A stretch of 64,000 nt of DNA from Marinobacterium iners (GCF_017310015.1 NZ_CP022297.1:2232001-2296000); one strand, 5' to 3'; shown: positions 41,091 through 50,488, counted from the stretch's first letter. Numbers and translations: made by a program. The notes: generated by a model from the sequence alone, not told the origin.

Positions 41091-43922
41091 TTAACCGTTG
41101 ATTGCTTCGTTGACCAGCTGCTCTTGCTGCTCAAGGTGAACCGAAATATAGCCTACTGCCGGTGCTGCGGCATGGGGACGACCCACACCCACCAGATGCA
41201 GCTTGGGATCATGCTGCTGCATCACATTGCGCATATGATGCTGACTGCAGTACCAGGCGCCCTGGTTCATCGGCTCTTCCTGACACCAAACCACCGATTC
41301 CAGATTGGTGTAATCAGCAATGGCATCTTTCAGGCCCTGTTCCGGGAACGGGTAGAGCTGCTCGATGCGAACGATGGCGACATCGTCCTTTTCCAGTTCG
41401 GCGCGACGGTTGTACAGGTCGTAGTAAACCTTGCCACTGCACATGACCACGCGTTTTACTTTCTTCGGATTCAGCTGATCCACTTCCGGAATCACCGGCT
41501 GGAACGTGCCTTCGGAAAGATCCTCAAGCGAACAGATCGCCTGCTTGTGACGCAGCAGAGACTTCGGAGACATCACAACCAGCGGCTTGCGCAGCGGACG
41601 CACGACCTGACGTCGCAGCAGGTGGAAAATCTGAGCCGGTGTGGATGGCACACACACCTGAATATTGTGCTCGGCACACATCTGCAGGAAACGCTCAAGG
41701 CGTGCGGATGAATGCTCGGGGCCCTGACCTTCAAAGCCGTGAGGCAACAGCATGGTCAGACCGCACAGACGGCCCCACTTGTGCTCACCGGAGGTAATGA
41801 ACTGATCGATAACGACCTGCGCTCCGTTGGCAAAGTCACCAAACTGAGCTTCCCAGATTACCAATGCATTCGGCGTAGTGGTTGAGTAACCATATTCGAA
41901 GCCCAGTACCGCTTCCTCAGAGAGGAAGGAGTCATAGATATCAAAGGCTGGCTGCCCATCTGCAAGATTCTGCAGTGGAGTATAAGTGGAAGCATCCTTC
42001 TGGTTATGGATCACCGCATGGCGGTGAGAGAAGGTTCCACGCCCCACATCCTGACCGGTAAGGCGAATTGGATAGCCCTCAGCCAGCAGTGTTGCATAGG
42101 CCATGGTCTCTGCGAAGCCCCAGTTGATCTCCATGGCGCCGGCGGCCATTTTCTTGCGGTCTTCGTAAATCTTCTGTACCTGACGCTGAACCGCCACCCC
42201 TTCCGGGAACTCACAGGTTTTATTGGCCAGCTCTTTCAACAGCTTGGCATCCACCCGCGTGTCACATTCGAAAGACCACTGATGGCCCAGGTAGGGGCGC
42301 CAGTCAACGAACAGCTCAGAGTTAGGCTGCAGCACCAGAGACTTGGCCACATGCTCACCGTTTTCCAGTGCCTTGCGGTAATCCTGATCCAGCGCCTTGG
42401 ATTCTTCAGCCGAGATAACACCCTCTTCGACGAGGCGAGCACCATACAGCTCTCGGGTTGTCTTTTGGGACTTGATTTTACTGTACATCAGCGGTTGAGT
42501 ACCTGAAGGCTCATCCGCTTCGTTATGGCCGCGACGGCGATAGCACACCAGGTCGATAACCACATCCTTGTTGAATTCGTTACGATAGTCCAGTGCCAGC
42601 TGAGTCACAAAGCGGACGGCTTCGGGATCATCTCCGTTCACATGGAAAATTGGAGACTGCACCATTTTGGCCACATCTGTACAATACTCAGTGGAACGCG
42701 CATCTTCCTTCTTGGAAGTGGTGAAGCCCACCTGGTTGTTGATCACGATATGGACGGTGCCACCGGTCTTGTAGGCACGGGTTTGAGACATCTGGAATGT
42801 CTCCATCACCACACCCTGACCTGCGAAGGCGGCATCACCATGGATGGCAACCGGGATTACAGTATTGCCAACCGGATCATTACGACGGTCCTGACGCGCA
42901 CGCACGGAGCCCTCAACCACCGGAGACACGATCTCAAGGTGAGACGGGTTGAACGCCATGGCGATGTGAACTTCTCCGCCCGGTGTCATCACATTGGATG
43001 AAAAGCCCTGATGGTATTTCACGTCACCAGAGGTTTCGATTACGCGCTTGCCTTCGAACTCGCCGAACAGATCCTGCGGATTCTTGCCAAACAGATTGAC
43101 CAGCACATTGAGACGACCGCGGTGTGCCATGCCGATTACCAGTTCCTTGGCACCGTCACGACCGGCACGCTGAACCAGCTCATCAAGGCACGGAATCAGG
43201 CTCTCGCCACCTTCAAGTCCAAAGCGCTTGGCACCGGCATAGCGTGAGCCGAGATATTTCTCGAGGCCCTCAGCCGCGACCAGGCGCTCCAGAATGTGCT
43301 TGCGCTCATCATTGGTCAGCACAGGATGGCTGCGCACAGGCTCCATGCGTGACTGAATCCAGCGCTTTTCCTGTGTATCGACGATGTGCATATACTCAAC
43401 GCCGACGGTAGTGCAGTAGGTTTTCTTGAGATCAGCCAGGATTTCTTTCAGCGTGCTCTCTTCGGGACCGAAAAACAGTGAACCCAGCTGAAAGCGGGTA
43501 TCGAAGTCAGCTTCTGAAAGCTCATGAAAGCGCGGATCAAGGTCAGGCACCTGCTCACGCTGCATCAGGTTCAGTGGATCAATATCAGCGTGCTGGTGTC
43601 CACGCACGCGATAGGCATTGATCATCCGCAGAACGCGAACCTGTTTCTTTTCATGCTCAGAGCTGACACTGCTGCCGGATACCGGCATGGCGCGCTTTTG
43701 ATTCTTGGAGAGGAGAAGGAAGTGTTCCCGGATGGTGGAGTGAGGCACATCCTGCGTGATGTTATCACCAACCTTGGGGAGTCGATCGAACTCTTCACGC
43801 CATTCTTGTGGAACGGCATTCGGGTCCATCAGGTACGTTTCGTATAGTTGTTCGACATATGAAAGGCTGCCCCCATAGAGATGGGCATTCTTCCACATCT
43901 GCTCCATTATGCCATCTTGCAT
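41091..43922 (-). CDS. sucA: 2-oxoglutarate dehydrogenase E1
   Basis: A 943-residue thiamine-diphosphate enzyme that decarboxylates 2-oxoglutarate. The E1 N-terminal extension (about 10-50, GGSLSYVEQLYETYLMDP) is followed by the ThDP domain with GMAHRGRLNVLVN, MAFNPSHLEIV and GDAAFAGQGVV, and the pyrimidine domain with GRGTFSHRHAV. I chose ATG 43922 after AGGGTGAG; two upstream ATG-like codons give a non-family extension. It leads sucAB-lpd within the TCA block. Confidence 0.97.
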   Translation of the reverse strand: MQDGIMEQMWKNAHLYGGSLSYVEQLYETYLMDPNAVPQEWREEFDRLPKVGDNITQDVPHSTIREHFLLLSKNQKRAMPVSGSSVSSEHEKKQVRVLRMINAYRVRGHQHADIDPLNLMQREQVPDLDPRFHELSEADFDTRFQLGSLFFGPEESTLKEILADLKKTYCTTVGVEYMHIVDTQEKRWIQSRMEPVRSHPVLTNDERKHILERLVAAEGLEKYLGSRYAGAKRFGLEGGESLIPCLDELVQRAGRDGAKELVIGMAHRGRLNVLVNLFGKNPQDLFGEFEGKRVIETSGDVKYHQGFSSNVMTPGGEVHIAMAFNPSHLEIVSPVVEGSVRARQDRRNDPVGNTVIPVAIHGDAAFAGQGVVMETFQMSQTRAYKTGGTVHIVINNQVGFTTSKKEDARSTEYCTDVAKMVQSPIFHVNGDDPEAVRFVTQLALDYRNEFNKDVVIDLVCYRRRGHNEADEPSGTQPLMYSKIKSQKTTRELYGARLVEEGVISAEESKALDQDYRKALENGEHVAKSLVLQPNSELFVDWRPYLGHQWSFECDTRVDAKLLKELANKTCEFPEGVAVQRQVQKIYEDRKKMAAGAMEINWGFAETMAYATLLAEGYPIRLTGQDVGRGTFSHRHAVIHNQKDASTYTPLQNLADGQPAFDIYDSFLSEEAVLGFEYGYSTTTPNALVIWEAQFGDFANGAQVVIDQFITSGEHKWGRLCGLTMLLPHGFEGQGPEHSSARLERFLQMCAEHNIQVCVPSTPAQIFHLLRRQVVRPLRKPLVVMSPKSLLRHKQAICSLEDLSEGTFQPVIPEVDQLNPKKVKRVVMCSGKVYYDLYNRRAELEKDDVAIVRIEQLYPFPEQGLKDAIADYTNLESVVWCQEEPMNQGAWYCSQHHMRNVMQQHDPKLHLVGVGRPHAAAPAVGYISVHLEQQEQLVNEAING

Positions 43923-44231
43923 TATCATCTCACCCTGGCTCTGAGAGGGCACTGTAGCGATCAGGCTGCACTATTTCCTGACCCAACAGCCCGTTAACCC
44001 TCTGCTGATTACCGTTTTTTGTATCGTCCCGCAGCAACGACGGATCGCGTGCGGCCGCGGTCGATAATTCTACGCTTTTTATTGCGGCCTTAACACCGCT
44101 AGCAGGCGAGGATTCTATAAAATTATGCCACATGGATGACATAGGCCTTTTGGCTATGACGCCCGAACCCTCCTGCCTGAGAACCAAAAAAAACGGCATC
44201 AAAGATGCCGTTTTTTTATACCCGAGAAAAA
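43923..44231. other. Gap between sucA and sdhB
   Basis: This 309-bp gap holds the sdh terminator (44187-44217), an AT-rich stretch near 44110-44130 that could carry a sucA promoter, and no credible gene. Confidence 0.6.
44187..44217. terminator. Intrinsic terminator after sdhB
   Basis: ACGGCATC (44193-44200) pairs with GATGCCGT (44204-44211), with an A-run on the left and T7 on the right. It can stop the minus-strand sdhCDAB message, making sucAB-lpd at least partly a separate transcript. Confidence 0.9.
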
Positions 44232-44936
44232 TCAGGTTGCTTGCTGAATCAGCATGTTGCGAATTTTACCAATCGCCTTTGTCGGATTGAGACCCTTCGG
44301 ACACACGCTGACACAGTTCATGATGCCATGACAACGAAATACGCTGAACGGATCATCAAGCTCTGACAGGCGTTCATTGGTCGCGGTATCACGACTGTCG
44401 GCCAGGAAGCGGTAGGCCTGCAGCAAGCCGGACGGACCCACAAACTTGTCCGGATTCCACCAGAAGGAAGGACAGGCAGTGGAGCAGCATGCACAGAGAA
44501 TACACTCGTACAGACCATCCAGCTCAGCACGCTCTTCCGGTGACTGCAAACGCTCGATCGCCGGCGGCGGCGTATCATTGATCAGGAACGGCTTGATCTT
44601 CTCGTACTGCTTGTAGAACTGAGTCATATCGATGACCAGGTCACGAATCACCGGAAGGCCCGGCAGCGGGCGCAGTACCAGCTTGTCATCCTTGACCACT
44701 TCAGACAGCGGCGTGATGCACGCCAGACCGTTCTTGCCGTTCATATTCATGCCATCCGAGCCACACACGCCCTCACGGCAGGAACGACGATAAGCAAGAG
44801 TCGTGTCCTTTTCTTTCAGCAGCTGGAGCAGATCCAGCACCATGATGTCTTTGCCACCCGGGATATCAATATGGACATCCTGCATGTAGGGAGCATCGTC
44901 CACTTCAGGGTTGTAACGATATACACTTACCAGCAT
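44232..44936 (-). CDS. sdhB: Succinate dehydrogenase iron-sulfur subunit
   Basis: A 234-residue subunit of complex II carrying the [2Fe-2S] cluster (CREGVCGSDGMNMNG), the [4Fe-4S] cluster (CILCACCSTACP) and the [3Fe-4S] cluster (CHGIMNCVSVCPKG). It passes electrons from SdhA to ubiquinone at the membrane anchor. It starts 12 bp after sdhA and is the last sdh gene before the terminator. Confidence 0.97.
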   Translation of the reverse strand: MLVSVYRYNPEVDDAPYMQDVHIDIPGGKDIMVLDLLQLLKEKDTTLAYRRSCREGVCGSDGMNMNGKNGLACITPLSEVVKDDKLVLRPLPGLPVIRDLVIDMTQFYKQYEKIKPFLINDTPPPAIERLQSPEERAELDGLYECILCACCSTACPSFWWNPDKFVGPSGLLQAYRFLADSRDTATNERLSELDDPFSVFRCHGIMNCVSVCPKGLNPTKAIGKIRNMLIQQAT

Positions 44937-44948
44937 CGCACCAGCCTC

Positions 44949-46724
44949 TTAATAGGTTCGTACTTTCGGCGGGAACGGATCCATTGTCTTGGGCGCGAAG
45001 TTGACTGCGCGCTTGCCAACGGACTTGTTCTGCGGGAAGAAGACGGAGTGGCACAACCAGTTTTCGTCATCACGCTCGGTGAAGTCGTTACGGGCGTGCG
45101 CACCACGGGACTCCTTGCGCTCCTCAGCCGCAATCGCGGTTGCTTCAGCAACTTCCATCAGGTTCTCAAGCTCCAGAGCTTCAATACGCGAGGTATTGAA
45201 CGCCTGACTCTTGTCTTCAAGATGTACGTTGGCAACACGCTCACGGATCTCCTTCAGGAGGCCGAGACCTTTCTGCATGCTTGTGCCATCACGGAACACA
45301 CCAAAGTACAGCTGCATGGTGCTCTGCAGATCCTTGCGCACATCCGCAACCTTTTCGCCACCTGTGCTGTTATTGAGACGATTCAGACGAGACATCGCCG
45401 CTTCAATATCAGACTCGGTCGCTTCAGCCACGGAGTAGCCTTCACGCATCTGCTGCTCGATCTGCATACCCGCCGCACGACCGAATACCACAAGGTCAAG
45501 CAGAGAGTTACCACCTAGGCGATTGGCGCCATGTACAGATACACAAGCCGCTTCACCACAGGCGAACAAACCATTGATGATCCTGTCTTCACCGGTCTGA
45601 GCATCCGGAGAGATTGCCTGACCACCAATATTGGTCGCAATACCACCCATCATGTAATGGCAGGTCGGCACAACCGGGATCGGCTCTTTCACCGGATCTG
45701 CGGCAGCAAAGGTCTTGGACAGTTCGCAGATGCCCGGCAGGCGTGAATGCAACACCTCTTCACCCAGGTGATCCAGCTTAAGATAAACATGATCGCCATT
45801 TTCGCCACAACCACGTCCTTCGAGAATCTCGAGAATCATGGAGCGCGCAACAACATCACGACCTGCAAGATCTTTGGCGTTCGGAGCATAACGCTCCATG
45901 AAGCGCTCGCCATCCTTGTTCACCAGATAGCCACCCTCACCTCGACAACCCTCGGTTACGAGGACGCCAGCACCGGCAATACCGGTCGGGTGGAACTGCC
46001 ACATTTCCATATCCTGAACAGGCACGCCAGCACGCATCGCCATACCAATACCATCACCGGTATTGATCAGTGCATTGGTGGTGGATGCATAGATACGACC
46101 CGCACCACCAGTTGCCAGCACAGTTGCCTTGGACTTGATATAAACGGTCTCACCGGTTTCGATGCAAATGGCAATACAGCCAACCACATCACCATCGGCA
46201 TTCTTGACCAAATCAACGGCATACCATTCATTCAGGAAAGTCGTACCGGCCTTCATATTGGCCTGGTACAGTGTATGCAGAAGCGCATGACCGGTACGGT
46301 CTGCCGCTGCACAGGTACGAGCTGCCTGTGTAGGGTTATCCGGCCCCTTGGACTGACCACCGAACGGACGCTGATAGATGCGGCCAATTTCGGTGCGCGA
46401 GAACGGTAGCCCCATGTGATCCAACTCGAATACAGCCTGAGGACCTACGGAGCACATGTACTCAATTGCGTCCTGGTCACCGATATAGTCTGACCCCTTG
46501 ACGGTGTCATACATATGCCAGCGCCAGTCATCGTTCGGATCAGCACTGGCAATCGCACAGGTAATACCACCCTGAGCAGACACAGTGTGAGAACGGGTCG
46601 GGAATACTTTGGTGACACAGGCCGTATTCAGGCCTGACTGTGCCAACTGCAGCGCAGCGCGCATGCCAGCACCACCACCACCGACGACGATCGCGTCGAA
46701 AGTAAGCGTACGCAGTTTAGACAT
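44949..46724 (-). CDS. sdhA: Succinate dehydrogenase flavoprotein subunit
   Basis: A 591-residue catalytic subunit with covalently bound FAD. Features are the FAD fold VVGGGGAGMRAALQLAQ, the flavin-histidine region TRSHTVSAQGG, the active-site region RPFGGQSKG and the catalytic stretch GRGCGENGDHVYLKLDHLG, here in part. It is in the cytoplasmic head of complex II. It lies between sdhD (3-bp gap) and sdhB. Confidence 0.97.
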   Translation of the reverse strand: MSKLRTLTFDAIVVGGGGAGMRAALQLAQSGLNTACVTKVFPTRSHTVSAQGGITCAIASADPNDDWRWHMYDTVKGSDYIGDQDAIEYMCSVGPQAVFELDHMGLPFSRTEIGRIYQRPFGGQSKGPDNPTQAARTCAAADRTGHALLHTLYQANMKAGTTFLNEWYAVDLVKNADGDVVGCIAICIETGETVYIKSKATVLATGGAGRIYASTTNALINTGDGIGMAMRAGVPVQDMEMWQFHPTGIAGAGVLVTEGCRGEGGYLVNKDGERFMERYAPNAKDLAGRDVVARSMILEILEGRGCGENGDHVYLKLDHLGEEVLHSRLPGICELSKTFAAADPVKEPIPVVPTCHYMMGGIATNIGGQAISPDAQTGEDRIINGLFACGEAACVSVHGANRLGGNSLLDLVVFGRAAGMQIEQQMREGYSVAEATESDIEAAMSRLNRLNNSTGGEKVADVRKDLQSTMQLYFGVFRDGTSMQKGLGLLKEIRERVANVHLEDKSQAFNTSRIEALELENLMEVAEATAIAAEERKESRGAHARNDFTERDDENWLCHSVFFPQNKSVGKRAVNFAPKTMDPFPPKVRTY

Positions 46725-46727
46725 GTT

Positions 46728-47075
46728 TTAGATACCCCACAGAATCTGGATGCCCCACACGACGTAAATAAACGCCAGCAGGCCGCATGCGGACTGGAAC
46801 ACGAAGCGAGCACCGGTCGCCTTGATGTAGTCAGTAGAAACAGACCACATACCGATCCAGGCGTGCGCCACCATGGACAGGACTGCCAGCAGGGTAAAGA
46901 TACGCATGACCGTACCGCTGAACAGTTCTTTCCACTGGTTGTAATCCAGTTCCGGATTCATCAGCAGATAGCCGATCATAAAAATGGTGTAAGCCAGCAG
47001 TACAATTGCGGTGACGCGCTGCATCATCCAGTCATACAGGCCGCTACGACCAAAGCTTGTGATACTTGTTACCAT
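46728..47075 (-). CDS. sdhD: Succinate dehydrogenase membrane anchor subunit
   Basis: A 115-residue membrane anchor with three hydrophobic helices. Family features are RVTAIVLLAYTIFM and SMVAHAWIGMWSVSTDYIK, where the histidine and the Asp-Tyr pair are candidates for heme b and quinone binding. The start overlaps the sdhC stop by 7 bases. Confidence 0.94.
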   Translation of the reverse strand: MVTSITSFGRSGLYDWMMQRVTAIVLLAYTIFMIGYLLMNPELDYNQWKELFSGTVMRIFTLLAVLSMVAHAWIGMWSVSTDYIKATGARFVFQSACGLLAFIYVVWGIQILWGI

Positions 47076-47446
47076 ATCCAGACTCCCGCAAGCAGGATAG
47101 CGATGCCCGCTATCACCAAAGTGACCTTGGCTGCCAAACGACCGCTATCCAGTTCTTCACAGTGGCCAAGATCCATGATCAAGTGCTTGATACCTGCAAA
47201 GAAGTGGTACAGCAGCGCTGACACCAGCCCCCATGCAATGAGTTTTGCCAGGAATGACTCCTGGAGCATCTCAGCAGCGCGGTCAAAACCGGCCTGAGAT
47301 TCCAGCGACATACTTAATACATAAAGCATAAAGATGGCGCCAAAGAACAGCGCCACACCTGATACGCGATGCAGTATTGAAGTGATCGCCGGGAGTGGCA
47401 TTTTTATGGTTCGCAGATCTAAATTTACAGGTCTTTTCTTGTTCAC
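47069..47446 (-). CDS. sdhC: Succinate dehydrogenase cytochrome b556 subunit
   Basis: A 125-residue membrane subunit with three helices. SILHRVSGVALFFG holds the quinone-site Ser/Arg, and LYHFFAGIKHLIMDLG holds the heme-ligand histidine. It starts with GTG at 47446 with a weak ribosome site, and heads the sdhCDAB operon, divergent from gltA. Confidence 0.94.
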   Translation of the reverse strand: MNKKRPVNLDLRTIKMPLPAITSILHRVSGVALFFGAIFMLYVLSMSLESQAGFDRAAEMLQESFLAKLIAWGLVSALLYHFFAGIKHLIMDLGHCEELDSGRLAAKVTLVIAGIAILLAGVWIW

Positions 47447-47885
47447 GGCTCTAGTTCACACTTTTCTGTCCAGTTGCAGGACAAGGTTGCTAGGAAGTGC
47501 TCAGAGAGTAGTACCTCGAGATGCCAGAACTGACACTTAACCAGTGGGCACGGTGCCAACTCAGGTGCGAGAGTATAGACAGATCACCCTTGGAATACAA
47601 CGCGCCCAGCGCTACCTAAGGCTTAAGTCTAGTGTGAAGATCCAGACCTGCTGACTGGCTCGTATAATCATTTTCAGGTCGACATACAACTAATTATTTA
47701 TTTCCCCAAAGCAGCTGAATTGCTAGGAAAAATCTTTCTGTTGCGATGCAACATTTCACCCACAAGGCTTAATTGACAATCCTGTTTCAAACTCTATAGT
47801 GGGTGGGTCCTTTTTCGGGCCATTTCCTATGAAGCGGCTCAGTAGCAAGCCGCAGCAATACAAAACAGAATGATAGGAGCCTCTG
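47447..47885. promoter_or_regulatory. Divergent control region between sdhC and gltA
   Basis: This 439-bp region has no gene. For gltA, TTGACA (47773-47778) and TATAGT (47795-47800) are separated by 16 bp, about 86 bp before the start. For sdhC, TTGTAT and TATACG on the minus strand (47684-47689 and 47661-47666) are separated by 17 bp, leaving a leader of about 210 nt. The divergent layout would allow joint control of the TCA genes. Confidence 0.65.
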
Positions 47886-49163
47886 ATGGCTGACAAGAAA
47901 GCACGTTTGACAGTCGATGGTCTGGACGAAGCGATCGAACTGCCGGTCTATTCCGGCACTGAAGGTCCCGACGTCATAGATGTACGCCCACTGACCGGCA
48001 AAGGCCTGTTCACCTACGACCCCGGCTTCGTGTCCACTGCGGCCTGCGAATCCAAGATCACCTATATCGATGGTGGCCAAGGCGTGCTGCTGCACCGCGG
48101 CTACCCGATCGAACAGCTGGCTGAAAAGTCCGACTACCTTGAAGTCTGCTACCTGCTGCTCAACGGTGAACTGCCCACGGCAGAAGAGAAAGATAAGTTC
48201 GTTAACACCATTTCTAACCACACCATGGTGCACGAACAGCTCAGCCAGTTCTTCAAGGGGTTCCGCCGTGACGCGCACCCAATGGCCATCATGTGCGGTG
48301 TTGTTGGTGCACTGTCAGCGTTCTATCACGACTCGCTCGATATCAATAACCCCCACCACCGCGAAGTCTGCGCGTATCGCCTGATCGCCAAGATGCCGAC
48401 GCTTGCAGCCATGTGCTACAAGTATTCCATCGGCCAGCCGTTCATGTATCCGCAAAACGAACTCAGCTATGGCGCCAACTTCCTGCGCATGATGTTCGGC
48501 ACCCCCTGCGCTGATTATGAAGTCAATCCTGTACTGGCTCGCGCCATGGATCGCATATTCATCCTGCATGCCGACCATGAACAGAACGCTTCCACTTCTA
48601 CCGTTCGCCTGGCTGGCTCTTCCGGTGCGAACCCGTTTGCCTGCATCGCAGCCGGCATTGCCGCCCTGTGGGGACCGGCTCACGGCGGCGCAAACGAAGC
48701 GGTATTGACCATGCTGGATGAGATTGGCGATGAGGCCAACATCCCCGAGTTCATCGAAAAGGCCAAGGATCCGAACGATCCATTCCGCCTGATGGGCTTT
48801 GGCCATCGCGTATACCGCAACTTCGACCCTCGCGCCAAGGTAATGAAGAAGACCTGCGATGAAGTTCTGGCTCTGCTGGGTATCGAAAACGACCCTCAGC
48901 TGCAGATCGCCAAGAGACTGGAACAGATCGCACTCGAAGATGAATACTTCGTTGAGCGCAAGCTGTACCCGAACGTGGACTTCTATTCCGGCATCATCCT
49001 GAAAGCGATAGGCATTCCGACCAACATGTTCACCGTGATCTTTGCCCTCTCCCGCACCATCGGCTGGATCTCGCACTGGAACGAATTCCATTCCAGCCCG
49101 AACAAAATTGGCCGCCCGCGCCAGCTCTATACTGGTGCAAAGCAGCGTGATTATCCTGCCTGA
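47886..49163 (+). CDS. gltA: Citrate synthase (type II)
   Basis: A 425-residue enzyme that condenses oxaloacetate and acetyl-CoA. The N-terminal extension (about 1-60) is that of the hexameric, NADH-sensitive proteobacterial type. Active-site stretches are ILHADHEQNASTSTVRLAGS (His), GPAHGGANEAVL (His) and FGHRVYRNFDPRAKV, with the catalytic Asp in EDEYFVERKLYPNVDFYSG, here in part. ATG 47886 follows AGGAGCC. It is divergent from the sdh-suc block and ends at a strong terminator. Confidence 0.97.
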   Translation: MADKKARLTVDGLDEAIELPVYSGTEGPDVIDVRPLTGKGLFTYDPGFVSTAACESKITYIDGGQGVLLHRGYPIEQLAEKSDYLEVCYLLLNGELPTAEEKDKFVNTISNHTMVHEQLSQFFKGFRRDAHPMAIMCGVVGALSAFYHDSLDINNPHHREVCAYRLIAKMPTLAAMCYKYSIGQPFMYPQNELSYGANFLRMMFGTPCADYEVNPVLARAMDRIFILHADHEQNASTSTVRLAGSSGANPFACIAAGIAALWGPAHGGANEAVLTMLDEIGDEANIPEFIEKAKDPNDPFRLMGFGHRVYRNFDPRAKVMKKTCDEVLALLGIENDPQLQIAKRLEQIALEDEYFVERKLYPNVDFYSGIILKAIGIPTNMFTVIFALSRTIGWISHWNEFHSSPNKIGRPRQLYTGAKQRDYPA

Positions 49164-49182
49164 TTGCAATTAATCAAAAAGC

Positions 49183-49205
49183 CCTGCCTATGCAGGGTTT
49201 TTTTT
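49183..49205 (+). terminator. Intrinsic terminator after gltA
   Basis: CCCTGC (49183-49188) pairs with GCAGGG (49193-49198) around CTAT, followed by T7 and preceded by an A-run. Confidence 0.92.
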
Positions 49206-49309
49206 GGTCCAAACAAACATTTAAATTAGGAAAAATTCCTACTGCTCATGACCTTTGGATAAGCTAAAGTGGTATCAGCAGGACGCTTGTACTCAGGAGG
49301 GATCCAACC

Positions 49310-49546
49310 ATGGAACAGATATGCCAACACTGCCGCACTCTATTGAGCAGCGGAGTCCTTTCACGACACCATCTCAGCATCAGCAAAATCAGTGATAGTG
49401 AACTGATCAAATGCGATTTATGTGATGCATACCTGCTAAGCGAGCAGGACCACAGAGAGGTACTGAGTACGCGCCCAGCCACTGACGCAACATTGAATTT
49501 TCAGCATTGCACTTCAGGCGGCAGCTACAAGCAACTGCCACACTAA
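49310..49546 (+). CDS. Small two-CxxC (zinc-ribbon-like) protein
   Basis: A 78-residue protein of unknown function. Two CxxC pairs, C5/C8 (CQHC) and C35/C38 (CDLC), could bind one zinc ion as a small ribbon or knuckle; the C-terminal part is polar and probably disordered. The ATG follows a very good ribosome site, AGGAGGGATCC, which is the main reason to believe the gene. It stands between the gltA terminator and a convergent HD-domain gene. Confidence 0.65.
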   Translation: MEQICQHCRTLLSSGVLSRHHLSISKISDSELIKCDLCDAYLLSEQDHREVLSTRPATDATLNFQHCTSGGSYKQLPH

Positions 49547-49575
49547 GGCATCCAGCCACAATTCACGCACACGCA

Positions 49576-50313
49576 CTATACCTTACTCGACCCAGCCATT
49601 CGCTTTGTTTCAGACCAGAGCGTGCGCACCAGTCTTTTCAAGCCATCATCACCCTGAGTCAGCACGCCAACTTCAAGGCGCTTTTCCTCAAGATAACCCG
49701 CAAGCTCAACTTCCGAATTAAGACGACACAGGGATGAAAGACGGCATGCAATTTCGGCCAACTTGACACTATGCACATCCGCATCACCAGCCGCCAACCG
49801 CTGCCGGTCACGCCGACTACGCTCTTCACTCGAAATTGAACTATTGGCTGAGCCAGTCAGACATCGCACTCCGTCAGCAATTGAAGCGCCAAACGTACGC
49901 TCGACCTCTCGCAGCGTAACAGTTGTATCCTCAACCACATCATGCAACCAGGCCAGCGCTACCATCCTTGAGCCTGAGTTGTTGCAGGTCGCCACAAGCC
50001 CCGCAACTTCAGAAAGATGTTTCCAGTATGGCTCTGAAGTATGTCGAAGCCGCTGCCCTGCATGCGCCTCCATGGCAAATTCACGCACTTGCTGCAAACA
50101 GATTCCACCAGTGCTTTTACCCAACAACACCAATGCGCGAGAGCGGTCAAAAGCTTCAACATCAAAACCCACACTAGGCCTGGCCTGTGAGCTGTCGACC
50201 GCATCAACTGCAACTGTTTCGAATAGATCTGGACGAACTGCATCCAGATCATCCTCCACACCTAACAGATCGCTCAAGCTTTCAAACGCTTGATCATCTT
50301 CCCTGTTCGACAT
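49576..50313 (-). CDS. RelA/SpoT-type HD hydrolase-like protein with altered motifs
   Basis: A 245-residue protein without synthetase or TGS/ACT domains. After about 80 acidic N-terminal residues it has the (p)ppGpp hydrolase pattern AHAGQRLRHTSEPYWKH (H99), ALAWLHDVVEDT (H124, D125, E128, D129) and VKLAEIACRL. In active hydrolases the last motif carries an Asp and an Asn (KLAD....N); here it is Glu187 and Arg, so metal binding may be changed or lost. It may hydrolyse alarmones or another nucleotide, or may be a sensor. ATG 50313 follows GGAGGGGG. Confidence 0.78.
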   Translation of the reverse strand: MSNREDDQAFESLSDLLGVEDDLDAVRPDLFETVAVDAVDSSQARPSVGFDVEAFDRSRALVLLGKSTGGICLQQVREFAMEAHAGQRLRHTSEPYWKHLSEVAGLVATCNNSGSRMVALAWLHDVVEDTTVTLREVERTFGASIADGVRCLTGSANSSISSEERSRRDRQRLAAGDADVHSVKLAEIACRLSSLCRLNSEVELAGYLEEKRLEVGVLTQGDDGLKRLVRTLWSETKRMAGSSKV

Positions 50314-50373
50314 ACCCCCTCCTTTTCCCTAGAGTTTGTACAAGCCACATTCAGGTGCAGTGTAACAAAAAAA

Positions 50374-50404
50374 GCCACTCGGCATGACCCGTAGTGGCTT
50401 TTTT
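50374..50404. terminator. Intrinsic terminator after tRNA-Val
   Basis: GCCACT (50374-50379) pairs with AGTGGC (50393-50398), with additional CGG/CCG pairs inside. A-runs and T-runs flank both sides. It lies just downstream of the minus-strand tRNA. Confidence 0.88.
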
Positions 50405-50411
50405 ATAAATC

Positions 50412-50488
50412 TGGTAGGACTAGGCGGACTCGAACCGCCGACCCCCACCATGTCAAGGTGGTGCTCTAACCAACTGAGCTATAGTCCT
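50412..50488 (-). tRNA. tRNA-Val (anticodon GAC)
   Basis: A 77-nt cloverleaf on the minus strand. The 7-bp acceptor stem is AGGACTA/TAGTCCT, the D arm GCTC/GAGC, the anticodon stem CCACC/GGTGG with loop TTGACAT (anticodon GAC), and the T arm GGCGG-TTCGAGT-CCGCC. The 3' CCA is encoded. It is single, with a terminator right after it. Confidence 0.97.

Noticed and set aside
50412..50488. tRNA-Val as an integration site for a mobile element
   Set aside because: No integrase, no direct repeat of the tRNA 3' end, and the flanking genes look chromosomal.
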